Positions 52,021 to 64,000 of a DNA stretch of 64,000 nt are shown here, one piece after another. The stretch lies in assembly GCA_036172665.1 (NCBI GenBank), contig JAYKNF010000017.1:1240001-1304000 (forward strand). Direction: 5' to 3'. Numbering within the stretch: position 1 is the stretch's first letter; each line of letters opens with the position of its first letter. Source of the stretch: Prosopocoilus inquinatus (Eukaryota > Arthropoda > Insecta > Coleoptera > Lucanidae). Position numbers and translations under genes: made by a program. Under the pieces are notes generated by a model. It saw only the letters and a program-made list of their open reading frames with translations, did not search any database and had not been told where the DNA came from.

Positions 52021-54213
52021 AGGTAAGGATCGATTAGATACAGCACAAGAACAACGCTAATGCGTGTTGTTTCCTTCAAAACTATTTCCAGCTTGTGCTG
52101 CGTCCGAGTACATCGTATCTCACATCAGAGTTACTAGAGTCCATCGAAACGTCAAATTACATGATAGATAGGTAAGGATCGATTAGATACAGCACAAGAA
52201 CAACGCTATTGCGTGTTGTTTCGTTCAAAACTATTTCCAGCTTGTGCTGCGTCCGAGTACTTCGTATCTCACATCAGAGTTACTAGAGTCCATCGAAACG
52301 CCAAATAACATGATAGATGAGTAAGGATCGATTAGATACATCACAGGAACAACGCTAATACGTGTTGTTTCGTTTAAAACTCTTTCCAGCTTCTGCTGCG
52401 TCCGAAAACTTCGTATCTCACTTCAGAGCTACTGGAGCCCATCCAAACGTCAAATAACATGATAGATGAGTAAGGATCGATTAGATACATCACAGGAACA
52501 ACGCTAATACGTGTTGTTTCGTTCAAAACTATTTCCAGCTTGTGCTGCGTCCGAGTACATCGTATCTCACATCAGAGTTACTAGAGTCCATCGAAACGTC
52601 AAATAACATGATAGATAGGTAAGGATCGATTAGATACAGCACAAGAACAACGCTAATGCGTCTTGTTTCGTTCAAAACTATTTCCAGCTTGTGCTGCGTC
52701 CGAGTACTTCGTATCTCACATCAGCGTTACTAGAGTCCATCGAAACGAAAAATAACATGATAGATGAGTAAGGATCGATTAGATACATCACAGGAACAAC
52801 GCTAATACGTGTTGTTTCGTTTAAAACTATTTCCAGCTTCTGCTGCGTCCGAAAACTTCGTATCTCACTTCAGAGCTACTGGAGCCCATCCAAACGTCAA
52901 ATAACATGATAGATGAGTAAGGATCGATTAGATACATCACAGGAACAACGCTAAAACGTGTTGTTTCGTTCAAAACTATTTCCAGCTTGTGCTGCGTCCG
53001 AGTACATCGTATCTCACATCAGAGTTACTAGAGTCCATCGAAACGTCAAATAACATGATAGATAGGTAAGGATCGATTAGATACAGCACAAGAACAACGC
53101 TAATGCGTCTTGTTTCGTTCAAAACTATTTCCAGCTTGTGCTGCGTCCGAGTACTTCGTATCTCACATCAGAGTTACTAGAGTCCATCGAAACGCCAAAT
53201 AACATGATAGATGAGTAAGGATCGATTAGATATATCACAGGAACAACGCTAATACGTGTTGTTTCGTTTAAAACTCTTTCCAGCTTCTGCTGCGTCCGAA
53301 AACTTCGTATCTCACTTCAGAGCTACTGGAGCCCATCCAAACGTCAAATAACATGATAGATGAGTAAGGATCGATTAGATACATCACAGTAACAACGCTA
53401 ATACGTGTTGTTTCGTTTAAAACTATTTCCAGCTTCTGCTGCGTCCAAAAACTTCGTATCTCACATCAGAGTTACTGGAGTCCACCGAAACGTCAAATAA
53501 CATGATAGATAAGTAAGGATCGATTAGATACATCACAGGAACAACGCTAACGCGTGTTGTTTCGTTTAAAACTATTTCCGGCTTCTCCTGTGTCCGAAAA
53601 CTTCGTATCTCACATCAGAGTTACTAGAGCCCATCGAAACGTCAAATATCATGATAGATAAGTAGTCCATCGAAACGTCAAATAACATGATAGATGAGTA
53701 AGAATCGATTAGATACATCACAGGAACAACGCTAATACGTGTTGTTTCGTTTAAAACTATTTCCGGCTTCTGCTGCGTTCGAAAATTTCGTATCTCACAT
53801 CATAGTTACTGGTGTCCATCGAAACGTCAAATAATATGATAGATGAATAAGGATCGATTAGATACAGCACAGGAGCAACGCTAATGCGTGTTGTTTCATT
53901 TAAAACTATTTCCAGCTTCTGCTGCGTCCGAGAACTTCGTATCTCACATCAGAGTTACTGGAGTCCACCGAAACGTCAAATAACATGATAGATAAGTAAG
54001 GATCGATTAGATACATCACAGGAACAACGCTAATGCGTATTGTTTCGTTTAAAACTATTTCCAGCTCCTCCTGTGTCCGAAAATTTCGTATCTCACATCA
54101 GAGTTACTGGAGTCCATCCAAACGTCAAATAACATGATAGATGAGTAAGGATCGATTAGATACATCACAGGAACAACGCTAATACGTGTTGTTTCGTTTA
54201 AAACTATTTCCAG
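52021..54213 (+). repeat. 2.2-kb block, repeated 5.3 kb downstream, copy 1
   Basis: It matches 57421-59464. The offset starts at 5,400 bp and becomes 5,251 bp, because the second copy lacks exactly one monomer. It includes the 36-bp junction. Confidence 0.8.
53665..53700 (+). repeat. 36-bp out-of-register satellite segment, copy 2
   Basis: The junction is the same as at 19693, with the same bases on both sides (GATAAGTA then GTCCATCG, followed by the rare AGTAAGAATCG). It is 33,972 bp from copy 1. The shared junction and shared rare neighbours show descent from one event by block duplication. Confidence 0.9.
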
Positions 54214-57200
54214 CTTCTGGTGCGTCCAAAAACTTCGTATCTCACATCAGAGTTACTGGAGTCCACCGAAACGTCAAATAACATGATAGATAAGTAAGGA
54301 TCGATTAGATACATCACAGGAACAACGCTAATGCGTATTGTTTCGTTAAAAACTATTTCCAGCTCTTCCTGTGTCCGAAAACTTCGTATCTCACATCAGA
54401 GTTACTAGAGCCCATCGAAACGTCAAATATCATGATAGATAAGTAAGGATCGATTAGATACATCACAGGAACAACGCTAATGCGTGTTGTTTCGTTTAAA
54501 ACTATTTCCAGCTTCAGCTGCGTCCGAAAACTTCGTATCTCACTTCAGAGTTACTGGAGCCCATTCAAACGCCAAATAACATGATAGATGAGTAAGGATC
54601 GATTAGATACATCACAGGAACAAAGCTAATACGTGTTGTTTCGTTTAAAACTATTTCCAGCTCCTCCTGTATCCGAAAACTTCGTATCTCACCTCAGGGA
54701 TACTGGAGTCCATCCAAACGTCAAATAACATGATAGATAGGTAAGGATCGATTAGATACAGCACAAGAACAACGCTAACGCGTGTTGTTTCGTTCAAAAC
54801 TATTTCCAGCTTGTGCTGCGTCCGAGTACATCGTATCTCACATCAGAGTTACTAGAGTCCATCGAAACGTCAAATTACATGATAGATAGGTAAGGATCGA
54901 TTAGATACAGCACAAGAACAACGCTATTGCGTGTTGTTTCGTTCAAAACTATTTCCAGCTTGTGCTGCGTCCGAGTACTTCGTATCTCACATCAGAGTTA
55001 CTAGAGTCCATCGAAACGCCAAATAACATGATAGATGAGTAAGGATCGATTAGATACATCACAGGAACAACGCTAATACGTGTTGTTTCGTTTAAAACTC
55101 TTTCCAGCTTCTGCTGCGTCCGAAAACTTCGTATCTCACTTCAGAGCTACTGGAGCCCATCCAAACGTCAAATAACATGATAGATGAGTAAGGATCGATT
55201 AGATACATCACAGGAACAACGCTAATACGTGTTGTTTCGTTTAAAACTATTTCCAGCTTCTGCTGCGTCCAAAAACTTCGCATCTCACATCAGGGTTACT
55301 GAAGTTCATCCAAACGTCAAATAACATAATAGATAAGTAAGGATCGATTAGATACAGCACAGGAGCAACGCTAATGCGTGTTGTTTCATTTAAAACTATT
55401 TCCAGCTTCTGCTGCGTCCGAGAACTTCGTATCTCACATCAGAGTTACTGGTGTCCACCGAAACGTCAAATAACATGATAGATAAGTAAGGATCGATTAG
55501 ATACATCACAGGAACAACGCTAATGCGTATTGTTTCGTTTAAAACTATTTCCAGCTCCTCCTGTGTCCGAAAATTTCGTATCTCACATCAGAGTTACTGG
55601 AGTCCATCCAAACGTCAAATAACATGATAGATGAGTAAGGATCGATTAGATACATCACAGGAACAACGCTAATACGTGTTGTTTCGTTTAAAACTATTTC
55701 CAGCTCCTGCTGCGTCCAAAAACTTCGTATCTCACATCAGAGCTACTAGAGTCCATCGAAACGTCAAATAACATGATAGATGAGTAAGGATCGATTAGAT
55801 ACATCACAGGAACAACGCTAATACGTGTTGTTTCGTTCAAAACTATTTCCGGCTTCTGCTGCGTTCGAAAATTTCGTATCTCACATCATAGTTACTGGTG
55901 TCCATCGAAACGTCAAATAACATAGTAGATAAGTAAGGATCGATTAGATACATCACAGGAACAACGCTAATACGTGTTGTTTCGTTCAAAAGTATTTCCA
56001 GCTTCTGCTGCGTCCGAAAACTTCGTATCTCACTTCAGAGTTGCTGGAGCCCATCCAAACGTCAAATAACATGATAGATAAGTAAGGATCGATTAGATAC
56101 ATCACAGGAACAACGCTAATGCGTATTGTTTCGTTTAAAACTATCTCCAGGTCCTCCTGTGTCCGAAAATTTCGTATCTCACATCAGAGTTACTGGAGTC
56201 CATCCGAACGTCAAATAATATGATAGTTGAGTAAGGATCTATTAGATACATCACAGGAACAACGCTAATGCGTGTTGTTTCATTTAAAACTATTTCCAGC
56301 TTCTGCTGCGTCCGAGAACTTCGTATCTCACATCAGGGTTACTGGAGTCCATCCAAACGTCAAATAACATGATGGATAAGTAAGGATCGATTAGATACAT
56401 CACAGGAACAACGATAACGCGTGTTGTTTCGTTTGAAACTATTTCCGGCTTCTGCTGCGTTCGAAAATTTCTTAACTCACATCATAGTTACTGGTGTCCA
56501 TCGAAACGTCAAATAACATAGTAGATAAGTAAGGATCGATTAGATACATCACAGGAACAACGCTAATACGTGTTGTTTCGTTTAAAACTATTTCCAGCTT
56601 CTGCTGCGTCCAAAAACTTCGTATCTCACATCAAAGTCACTGGAGTCCACCGAAACGTCAAATAACATGATAGATAAGTAAGGATCGATTAGATACATCA
56701 CAGGAACAACGCTAATGCGTATTGTTTCGTTTAAAATTATTTCCAGCTCCTCCTGTGTCCGAAAACTTCGTATCTCACATCAGAGTTACTAGAGCCCATC
56801 GAAACGTCAAATATCATGATAGATAAGTAAGGATCGATTAGATACATCACAGGAACAACGCTAATGCGTGTTGTTTCATTTAAAACTATTTCCAGCTTCT
56901 ACTGCGTCCGAGAAATTCGTATCTCACATCAGAGTTACTAGAGCCCATCCAAACGTCAAATAACATGATAGATAAGAAAGGATCGATTAGATACATCACA
57001 GGAACAACGCTATTGCGTGTTGTTTCATTTAAAACTATTTCCAGCTTCTACTGCGTCCGAGAACTTCGTATCTCACATCAGAGTTACTAGAGTCCATCCA
57101 AACGTCAAATAACATGATAGATGAGTAAGGATCGATTAGATACATCACAGGAACAACGCTAATACGTGTTGTTTCGTTTAAAACTATTTCCAGCTCCTGC

Positions 57201-57420
57201 TGCGTCCAAAAACTTCGTATCTCACATCAGAGTTACTAGAGTCCATCGAAACGTCAAATAACATGATAGATAAGTAAGGATCGATTAGATACTTCACAGG
57301 AACAACGCTAATGCGTGTTGTTTCATTTAAAACTATTTCCAGTTTCTGCTGCGTCCGAGAACTTCGTATCTCACATCAGAGTTACTAGAGTCCATCGAAA
57401 CGTCAAATAACATGATAGAT

Positions 57421-59464
57421 AGGTAAGGATCGATTAGATACAGCACAAGAACAACGCTAATGCGTGTTGTTTCGTTCAAAACTATTTCCAGCTTGTGCTG
57501 CGTCCGAGTACATCGTATCTCACATCAGAGTTACTAGAGTCCATCGAAACGTCAAATTACATGATAGATAGGTAAGGATCGATTAGATACAGCACAAGAA
57601 CAACGCTATTGCGTGTTGTTTCGTTCAAAACTATTTCCAGCTTGTGCTGCGTCCGAGTACTTCGTATCTCACATCAGAGTTACTAGAGTCCATCGAAACG
57701 CCAAATAACATGATAGATGAGTAAGGATCGATTAGATACATCACAGGAACAACGCTAATACGTGTTGTTTCGTTTAAAACTCTTTCCAGCTTCTGCTGCG
57801 TCCGAAAACTTCGTATCTCACTTCAGAGCTACTGGAGCCCATCCAAACGTCAAATAACATGATAGATGAGTAAGGATCGATTAGATACATCACAGGAACA
57901 ACGCTAATACGTGTTGTTTCGTTCAAAACTATTTCCAGCTTGTGCTGCGTCCGAGTACATCGTATCTCACATCAGAGTTACTAGAGTCCATCGAAACGTC
58001 AAATAACATGATAGATAGGTAAGGATCGATTAGATACAGCACAAGAACAACGCTAATGCGTCTTGTTTCGTTCAAAACTATTTCCAGCTTGTGCTGCGTC
58101 CGAGTACTTCGTATCTCACATCAGCGTTACTAGAGTCCATCGAAACGAAAAATAACATGATAGATGAGTAAGGATCGATTAGATACATCACAGGAACAAC
58201 GCTAATACGTGTTGTTTCGTTCAAAACTATTTCCAGCTTGTGCTGCGTCCGAGTACATCGTATCTCACATCAGAGTTACTAGAGTCCATCGAAATGTCAA
58301 ATAACATGATAGATAGGTAAGGATCGATTAGATACAGCACAAGAACAACGCTAATGCGTCTTGTTTCGTTCAAAACTATTTCCAGCTTGTGCTGCGTCCG
58401 AGTACTTCGTATCTCACATCAGAGTTACTAGAGTCCATCGAAACGCCAAATAACATGATAGATGAGTAAGGATCGATTAGATATATCACAGGAACAACGC
58501 TAATACGTGTTGTTTCGTTTAAAACTCTTTCCAGCTTCTGCTGCGTCCGAAAACTTCGTATCTCACTTCAGAGCTACTGGAGCCCATCCAAACGTCAAAT
58601 AACATGATAGATGAGTAAGGATCGATTAGATACATCACAGGAACAACGCTAATACGTGTTGTTTCGTTTAAAACTATTTCCAGCTTCTGCTGCGTCCAAA
58701 AACTTCGTATCTCACATCAGAGTTACTGGAGTCCACCGAAACGTCAAATAACATGATAGATAAGTAAGGATCGATTAGATACATCACAGGAACAACGCTA
58801 ACGCGTGTTGTTTCGTTTAAAACTATTTCCGGCTTCTCCTGTGTCCGAAAACTTCGTATCTCACATCAGAGTTACTAGAGCCCATCGAAACGTCAAATAT
58901 CATGATAGATAAGTAGTCCATCGAAACGTCAAATAACATGATAGATGAGTAAGAATCGATTAGATACATCACAGGAACAACGCTAATACGTGTTGTTTCG
59001 TTTAAAACTATTTCCGGCTTCTGCTGCGTTCGAAAATTTCGTATCTCACATCATAGTTACTGGTGTCCATCGAAACGTCAAATAATATGATAGATGAATA
59101 AGGATCGATTAGATACAGCACAGGAGCAACGCTAATGCGTGTTGTTTCATTTAAAACTATTTCCAGCTTCTGCTGCGTCCGAGAACTTCGTATCTCACAT
59201 CAGAGTTACTGGAGTCCACCGAAACGTCAAATAACATGATAGATAAGTAAGGATCGATTAGATACATCACAGGAACAACGCTAATGCGTATTGTTTCGTT
59301 TAAAACTATTTCCAGCTCCTCCTGTGTCCGAAAATTTCGTATCTCACATCAGAGTTACTGGAGTCCATCCAAACGTCAAATAACATGATAGATGAGTAAG
59401 GATCGATTAGATACATCACAGGAACAACGCTAATACGTGTTGTTTCGTTTAAAACTATTTCCAG
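57421..59464 (+). repeat. 2.2-kb block, repeated 5.3 kb downstream, copy 2
   Basis: Partner of 52021-54213 and one monomer (149 bp) shorter. It includes the third 36-bp junction and ends where CAGCTCCTG replaces CAGCTTCTG. Confidence 0.8.
58916..58951 (+). repeat. 36-bp out-of-register satellite segment, copy 3
   Basis: This is the third copy of the same junction, 5,251 bp after copy 2. That distance is 35 monomers plus 36 bp. The following AGTAAGAATCG variant is again shared. Confidence 0.9.
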
Positions 59465-61033
59465 CTCCTGCTGCGTCCAAAAACTTCGTATCTCACATCA
59501 GAGCTACTAGAGTCCATCGAAACGTCAAATAACATGATAGATAAGTAAGGATCGATTAGATACATCACAGGAACAACGCTAATACGTGTTGTTTCGTTTA
59601 GAACTATTTCCGGCTTCTGCTGCGTTCGAAAATTTCGTATCTCACATCATAGTTACTGGTGTCCATCGAAACGTCAAATAACATAGTAGATAAGTAAGGA
59701 TCGATTAGATACATCACAGGAACAACGCTAATACGTGTTGTTTCGTTCAAAACTATTTCCAGCTTCTGCTGTGTCCGAAAACTTCTTATCACACTTCAGA
59801 GTTGTTGGAGCCCATCCAAACGTCAAATAACATGATAGATAAGTAAGGATGGATTAGATACATCACAGGAACAACGCTAATGCGTGTTGTTTCATTTAAA
59901 ACTATTTCCAGCTTCTACTGCGTCCGAGAACTTCGTATCTCACATCAGAGTTACTAGAGTCCATCGAAACGTCAGATAACATGATAGATAAGTAAGGATC
60001 GATTAGATACATCACAGGAACAACGCTAATACGTTTTGTTTCGTTCAAAACTATTTTCAGCTTCTGCTGTGTCCGAAAACTTCGTATCTCACTTCAGAGT
60101 TACTGGAGCCCATCCAAACGTCAAATAATATGATAGATGAGTAAGGATCGATTAGATACATCCCAGGAACAACGCTAATACGTGTTGTTTCGTTTAAAAC
60201 TATTTCCAGCTTCTGCTGCGTCCGAAAACTTCGTATCTCACTTCAGAGTTACTGGAGCGCATCCAAACGTCAAATAACATGATAGATGAGTAAGGATCGA
60301 TTAGATACATCACAGGAACAACGCTAATGCGTGTTGTTTCGTTGAAAACTATTTCCCGCTTCTGCTGCGTCTGAAAATTTCGTGTCTCACATTAGAGTTA
60401 CTGGAGTCCATCGAAACGTCAAATAACATAGTAGCTAAGTAAGGATCGATTAGATACATCACAGGAACAACGCTAATACGTGTTGTTTCGTTCAAAACTA
60501 TTTCCAGCTCCTGCTGCGTCCAAAAACTTCGTATCTCACATCAGAGTTACTAGAGTCCATCGAAACGTCAAATAACATGATAGATGAGTAAGGATCTATT
60601 AGATACATCACAGGAACAACGATAATACGTGTTGTTTCGTTTAAAATTATTTCCAGCTCCTGCTGCGTCCAAAAACTTCGTATCTCACATCAGATTCACT
60701 AGAGTCCATCGAAACGTCAAATAACATGATAGATAAGTAAGGATCGATTAGATACATCACAGGAACAACGCTAATGCGTATTGTTTCGTTTAAAACTATT
60801 TCCAGCTCCTCCTGTGTCCGAAAATTTCGTATCTCACACCAGAGTTACTGGAGTCCATCCAAACGTCAAATAACATGATAGATGAGTAAGGATCGATTAG
60901 ATACATCACAGGAACAACGCTAATACGTGTTGTTTCGTTTAAAACTATTTCCAGCTCCTGCTGCGTCCAAAAACTTCGTATCTCACATCAGAGCTACTAG
61001 AGTCCATCGAAACGTCAAATAACATGATAGATA

Positions 61034-62530
61034 AGTAAGGATCGATTAGATACATCACAGGAACAACGCTAATGCGTGTTGTTTCATTTAAAACTATTTC
61101 CAGTTTCTGCTGCGTCCGAGAACTTCGTATCTCACTTCAGAGTTACTGGAGCCCATCCAAACGTCAAATAACATGATAGATGAGTAAGGATCGATTAGAT
61201 ACATCACAGGAACAACGCTAATACGTGTTGTTTCGTTTAAAACTATTTCCAGCTTCTGCTGCGTCCAAAAACTTCGCATCTCACATCAGGGTTACTGAAG
61301 TTCATCCAAACGTCAAATAACATAATAGATAAGTAAGGATCGATTAGATACAGCACAGGAGCAACGCTAATGCGTGTTGTTTCATTTAAAACTATTTCCA
61401 GCTTCTGCTGCGTCCGAGAACTTCGTATCTCACATCAGAGTTACTGGTGTCCACCGAAACGTCAAATAACATGATAGATAAGTAAGGATCGATTAGATAC
61501 ATCACAGGAACAACGCTAATGCGTATTGTTTCGTTTAAAACTATTTCCAGCTCCTCCTGTGTCCGAAAATTTCGTATCTCACATCAGAGTTACTGGAGTC
61601 CATCCAAACGTCAAATAACATGATAGATGAGTAAGGATCGATTAGATACATCACAGGAACAACGCTAATACGTGTTGTTTCGTTTAAAACTATTTCCAGC
61701 TCCTGCTGCGTCCAAAAACTTCGTATCTCACATCAGAGCTACTAGAGTCCATCGAAACGTCAAATAACATGATAGATGAATAAGGATCGATTAGATACAT
61801 CACAGGAACAACGCTAATACGTGTTGTTTCGTTTAAAACTATTTCCGGCTTCTGCTGCGTTCGAAAATTTCGTATCTCACATCATAGTTACTGGTGTCCA
61901 TCGAAACGTCAAATAACATAGTAGATAAGTAAGGATCGATTAGATACATCACAGGAACAACGCTAATACGTGTTGTTTCGTTCAAAAGTATTTCCAGCTT
62001 CTGCTGCGTCCGAAAACTTCGTATCTCACTTCAGAGTTGCTGGAGCCCATCCAAACGTCAAATAACATGATAGATAAGTAAGGATCGATTAGATACATCA
62101 CAGGAACAACGCTAATGCGTATTGTTTCATTTAAAACTATTTCCAGCTTCTACTGCGTCCGAGAACTTCGTATCTCACATCAGAGTTACTAGAGTCCATC
62201 GAAACGTCAGATAACATGATAGATAAGTAAGGATCGATTATATACATCACAGGAACAACACTAATACGTGTTGTTTCGTTCAAAACTATTTTCAGCTTCT
62301 GCTGTGTCCGAAAACTTCGTATCTCACTTCAGAGTTACTGGAGCCCATCCAAACGTCAAATAATATGATAGATGAGTAAGGATCGATTAGATACATCACA
62401 GGAACAACGCTAATACGTGTTGCTTCGTTTAAAACTATTTCCAGCTTCAGCTGCGTCCGAAAACTTCGTATCTCACTTCAGAGTTACTGGAGCGCATCCA
62501 AACGTCAAATAACATGATAGATGAGTAAGG
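61034..62530 (+). repeat. third copy of the 1.5-kb block
   Basis: Homologous to 8812-10308 and 22854-24350. It ends at about 62531, where this copy continues GAGTAAGGATCTATT and the others GAGTATTGATCGATT. It contains another empty transposon target site, with TA at 62190-62191. Confidence 0.75.
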
Positions 62531-64000
62531 ATCTATTAGATACATCAGAGGAACAACGATAATACGTGTTGTTTCGTTTAAAATTATTTCCAGCTCCTGC
62601 TGCGTCCAAAAACTTCGTATCTCACATCAGAGTCACTAGAGTCCATCGAAACGTCAAATAACATGATAGATAAGTAAGGATCGATTAGATACATCACAGG
62701 AACAACGCTAATGCGTATTGTTTCGTTTAAAACTATTTCCAGCTCCTCCTGTGTCCGAAAATTTCGTATCTCACATCAGAGTTATTGGAGTCCATCCAAA
62801 CGTCAAATAACATGATAGATGAGTAAGGATCGATTAGATACATCACAGGAACAACGCTAATACGTGTTGTTTCGTTTAAAACTATTTCCAGCTCCTGCTG
62901 CGTCCAAAAACTTCGTATCTCACATCAGAGCTACTAGAGTCCATCGAAACGTCAAATAACATGATAGATAAGTAAGGATCGATTAGATACATCACAGGAA
63001 CAACGCTAATGCGTGTTGTTACATTTAAAACTATTTCCAGTTTCTGCTGCGTCCGAGAACTTCGTATCTCACTTCAGAGTTACTGGAGCCCATCCAAACG
63101 TCAAATAACATGATAGATGAGTAAGGATCGATTAGATACATCACAGGAACAACGCTAATACGTGTTGTTTCGTTTAAAACTCTTTCCAGCTTCTGCTGCG
63201 TCCGAGAACTTCGTATCTCACTTCAGAGCTACTGGAGCCCATCCAAACGTCAAATAACATGATAGATGAGTAAGGATCGATTAGATACATCACAGGAACA
63301 ACGCTAATACGTGTTGTTTCGTTTAAAACTATTTCCAGCTTCTGCTGCGTCCAAAAACTTCGCATCTCACATCAGGGTTACTGAAGTTCATCCAAACGTC
63401 AAATAACATAATAGATAAGTAAGGATCGATTAGATACAGCACAGGAGCAACGCTAATGCGTGTTGTTTCATTTAAAACTATTTCCAGCTTCTGCTGCGTC
63501 CGAGAACTTCGTATCTCACATCAGAGTTACTGGTGTCCACCGAAACGTCAAATAACATGATAGATAAGTAAGGATCGATTAGATACATCACAGGAACAAC
63601 CCTAATGCGTATTGTTTCGTTTAAAACTATTTCCAGCTCCTCCTGTGTCCGAAAATTTCGTATCTCACATCAGAGTTACTGGAGTCCATCCAAACGTCAA
63701 ATAACATGATAGATGATTAAGGATCGATTAGATACATCACAGGAACAACGCTAATACGTGTTGTTTCGTTTAAAACTATTTCCAGCTCCTGCTGCGTCCA
63801 AAAACTTCGTATCTCACATCAGAGCTACTAGAGTCCATCGAAACGTCAAATAACATGATAGATGAGTAAGGATCGATTAGATACATCACAGGAACAACGC
63901 TAATACGTGTTGTTTCGTTCAAAACTATTTCCGGCTTCTGCTGCGTTCGAAAATTTCGTATCTCACATCATAGTTACTGGTGTCCATCGAAACGTCAAAT

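Larger units (their letters stand above)
49230..54960 (+). repeat. 5.7-kb satellite block, copy 2 of a 34-kb distant pair
   Basis: Partner of 15407-20988 and one monomer longer. The extra monomer falls near 53170-53320, where GATATATCACAGG appears. Small differences such as CTAAAACGTG near 52953 and CTTCTGGTGCG near 54216 show some divergence since duplication. Confidence 0.85.
48114..64000 (+). repeat. 149-bp satellite array, right arm
   Basis: The same 149-bp satellite continues in the same orientation and register after the transposon. It resumes inside the interrupted monomer, with the next full monomer starting at 48128, and runs to the end of the window, where the last monomer begins at 63994. 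Two 36-bp out-of-register segments lie at 53665 and 58916. The array continues beyond both window ends, so its true length is unknown. No gene is seen in this arm. Confidence 0.98.

Noticed and set aside
1..64000. CRISPR array
   Set aside because: The repeat is a continuous 149-bp monomer with no short repeats separated by unique spacers, and the context is a eukaryotic transposon in satellite DNA.

Overview
This window is almost entirely one tandem satellite DNA array with a single DNA transposon inserted in it. I see no host gene. It suggests a eukaryotic chromosome, from pericentromeric, centromeric, B-chromosome or other constitutive heterochromatin. The transposon is a mariner-like (IS630-Tc1-mariner) element with a DD41D transposase, a kind best known from insects. 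An insect or other arthropod is therefore the likeliest host, but the sequence does not name the species.

The satellite monomer is 149 bp, about 39% G+C in the form I counted, and all copies lie in the same orientation. Counting from the conserved start (GTCAAATAAC at position 1) to the last such start at 63994, the distance is exactly 420 x 149 bp, plus three copies of one 36-bp out-of-register segment (3 x 36), plus one 1,305-bp insertion (transposon plus duplicated TA). No other net length change is needed. Monomers differ by substitutions, which group into recurring haplotypes, for example three forms of monomer positions 91-107.

The array is a mosaic of duplicated multi-monomer blocks rather than one regular higher-order repeat. 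Clear cases are: a 10-monomer tandem duplication at about 1.2-4.2 kb; a 4.1-kb block at 7.2-11.3 kb repeated at 21.2-25.3 kb; an 11-monomer tandem duplication at 13.8-17.0 kb; a 5.6-kb block at 15.4-21.0 kb repeated at 49.2-55.0 kb; a 20-monomer tandem duplication at 27.2-33.1 kb; a 4.8-kb block at 25.4-30.2 kb repeated at 34.3-39.1 kb; an 18-monomer period at 38.9-43.9 kb; and a 2.2-kb block at 52.0-54.2 kb repeated at 57.4-59.5 kb. Offsets are whole multiples of 149 bp once the 36-bp segment and the transposon are subtracted.

At 46809-48111 a 1,303-bp mariner-like element with about 28-bp terminal inverted repeats sits in the 314th monomer, flanked by a TA target duplication. It carries one uninterrupted 361-codon transposase gene on the minus strand. 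Unoccupied versions of the same site occur in paralogous monomers, so the insertion is defined to the base. The transposase is the only convincing gene. The many 61-63 codon minus-strand reading frames in the satellite are chance frames of the repeat.
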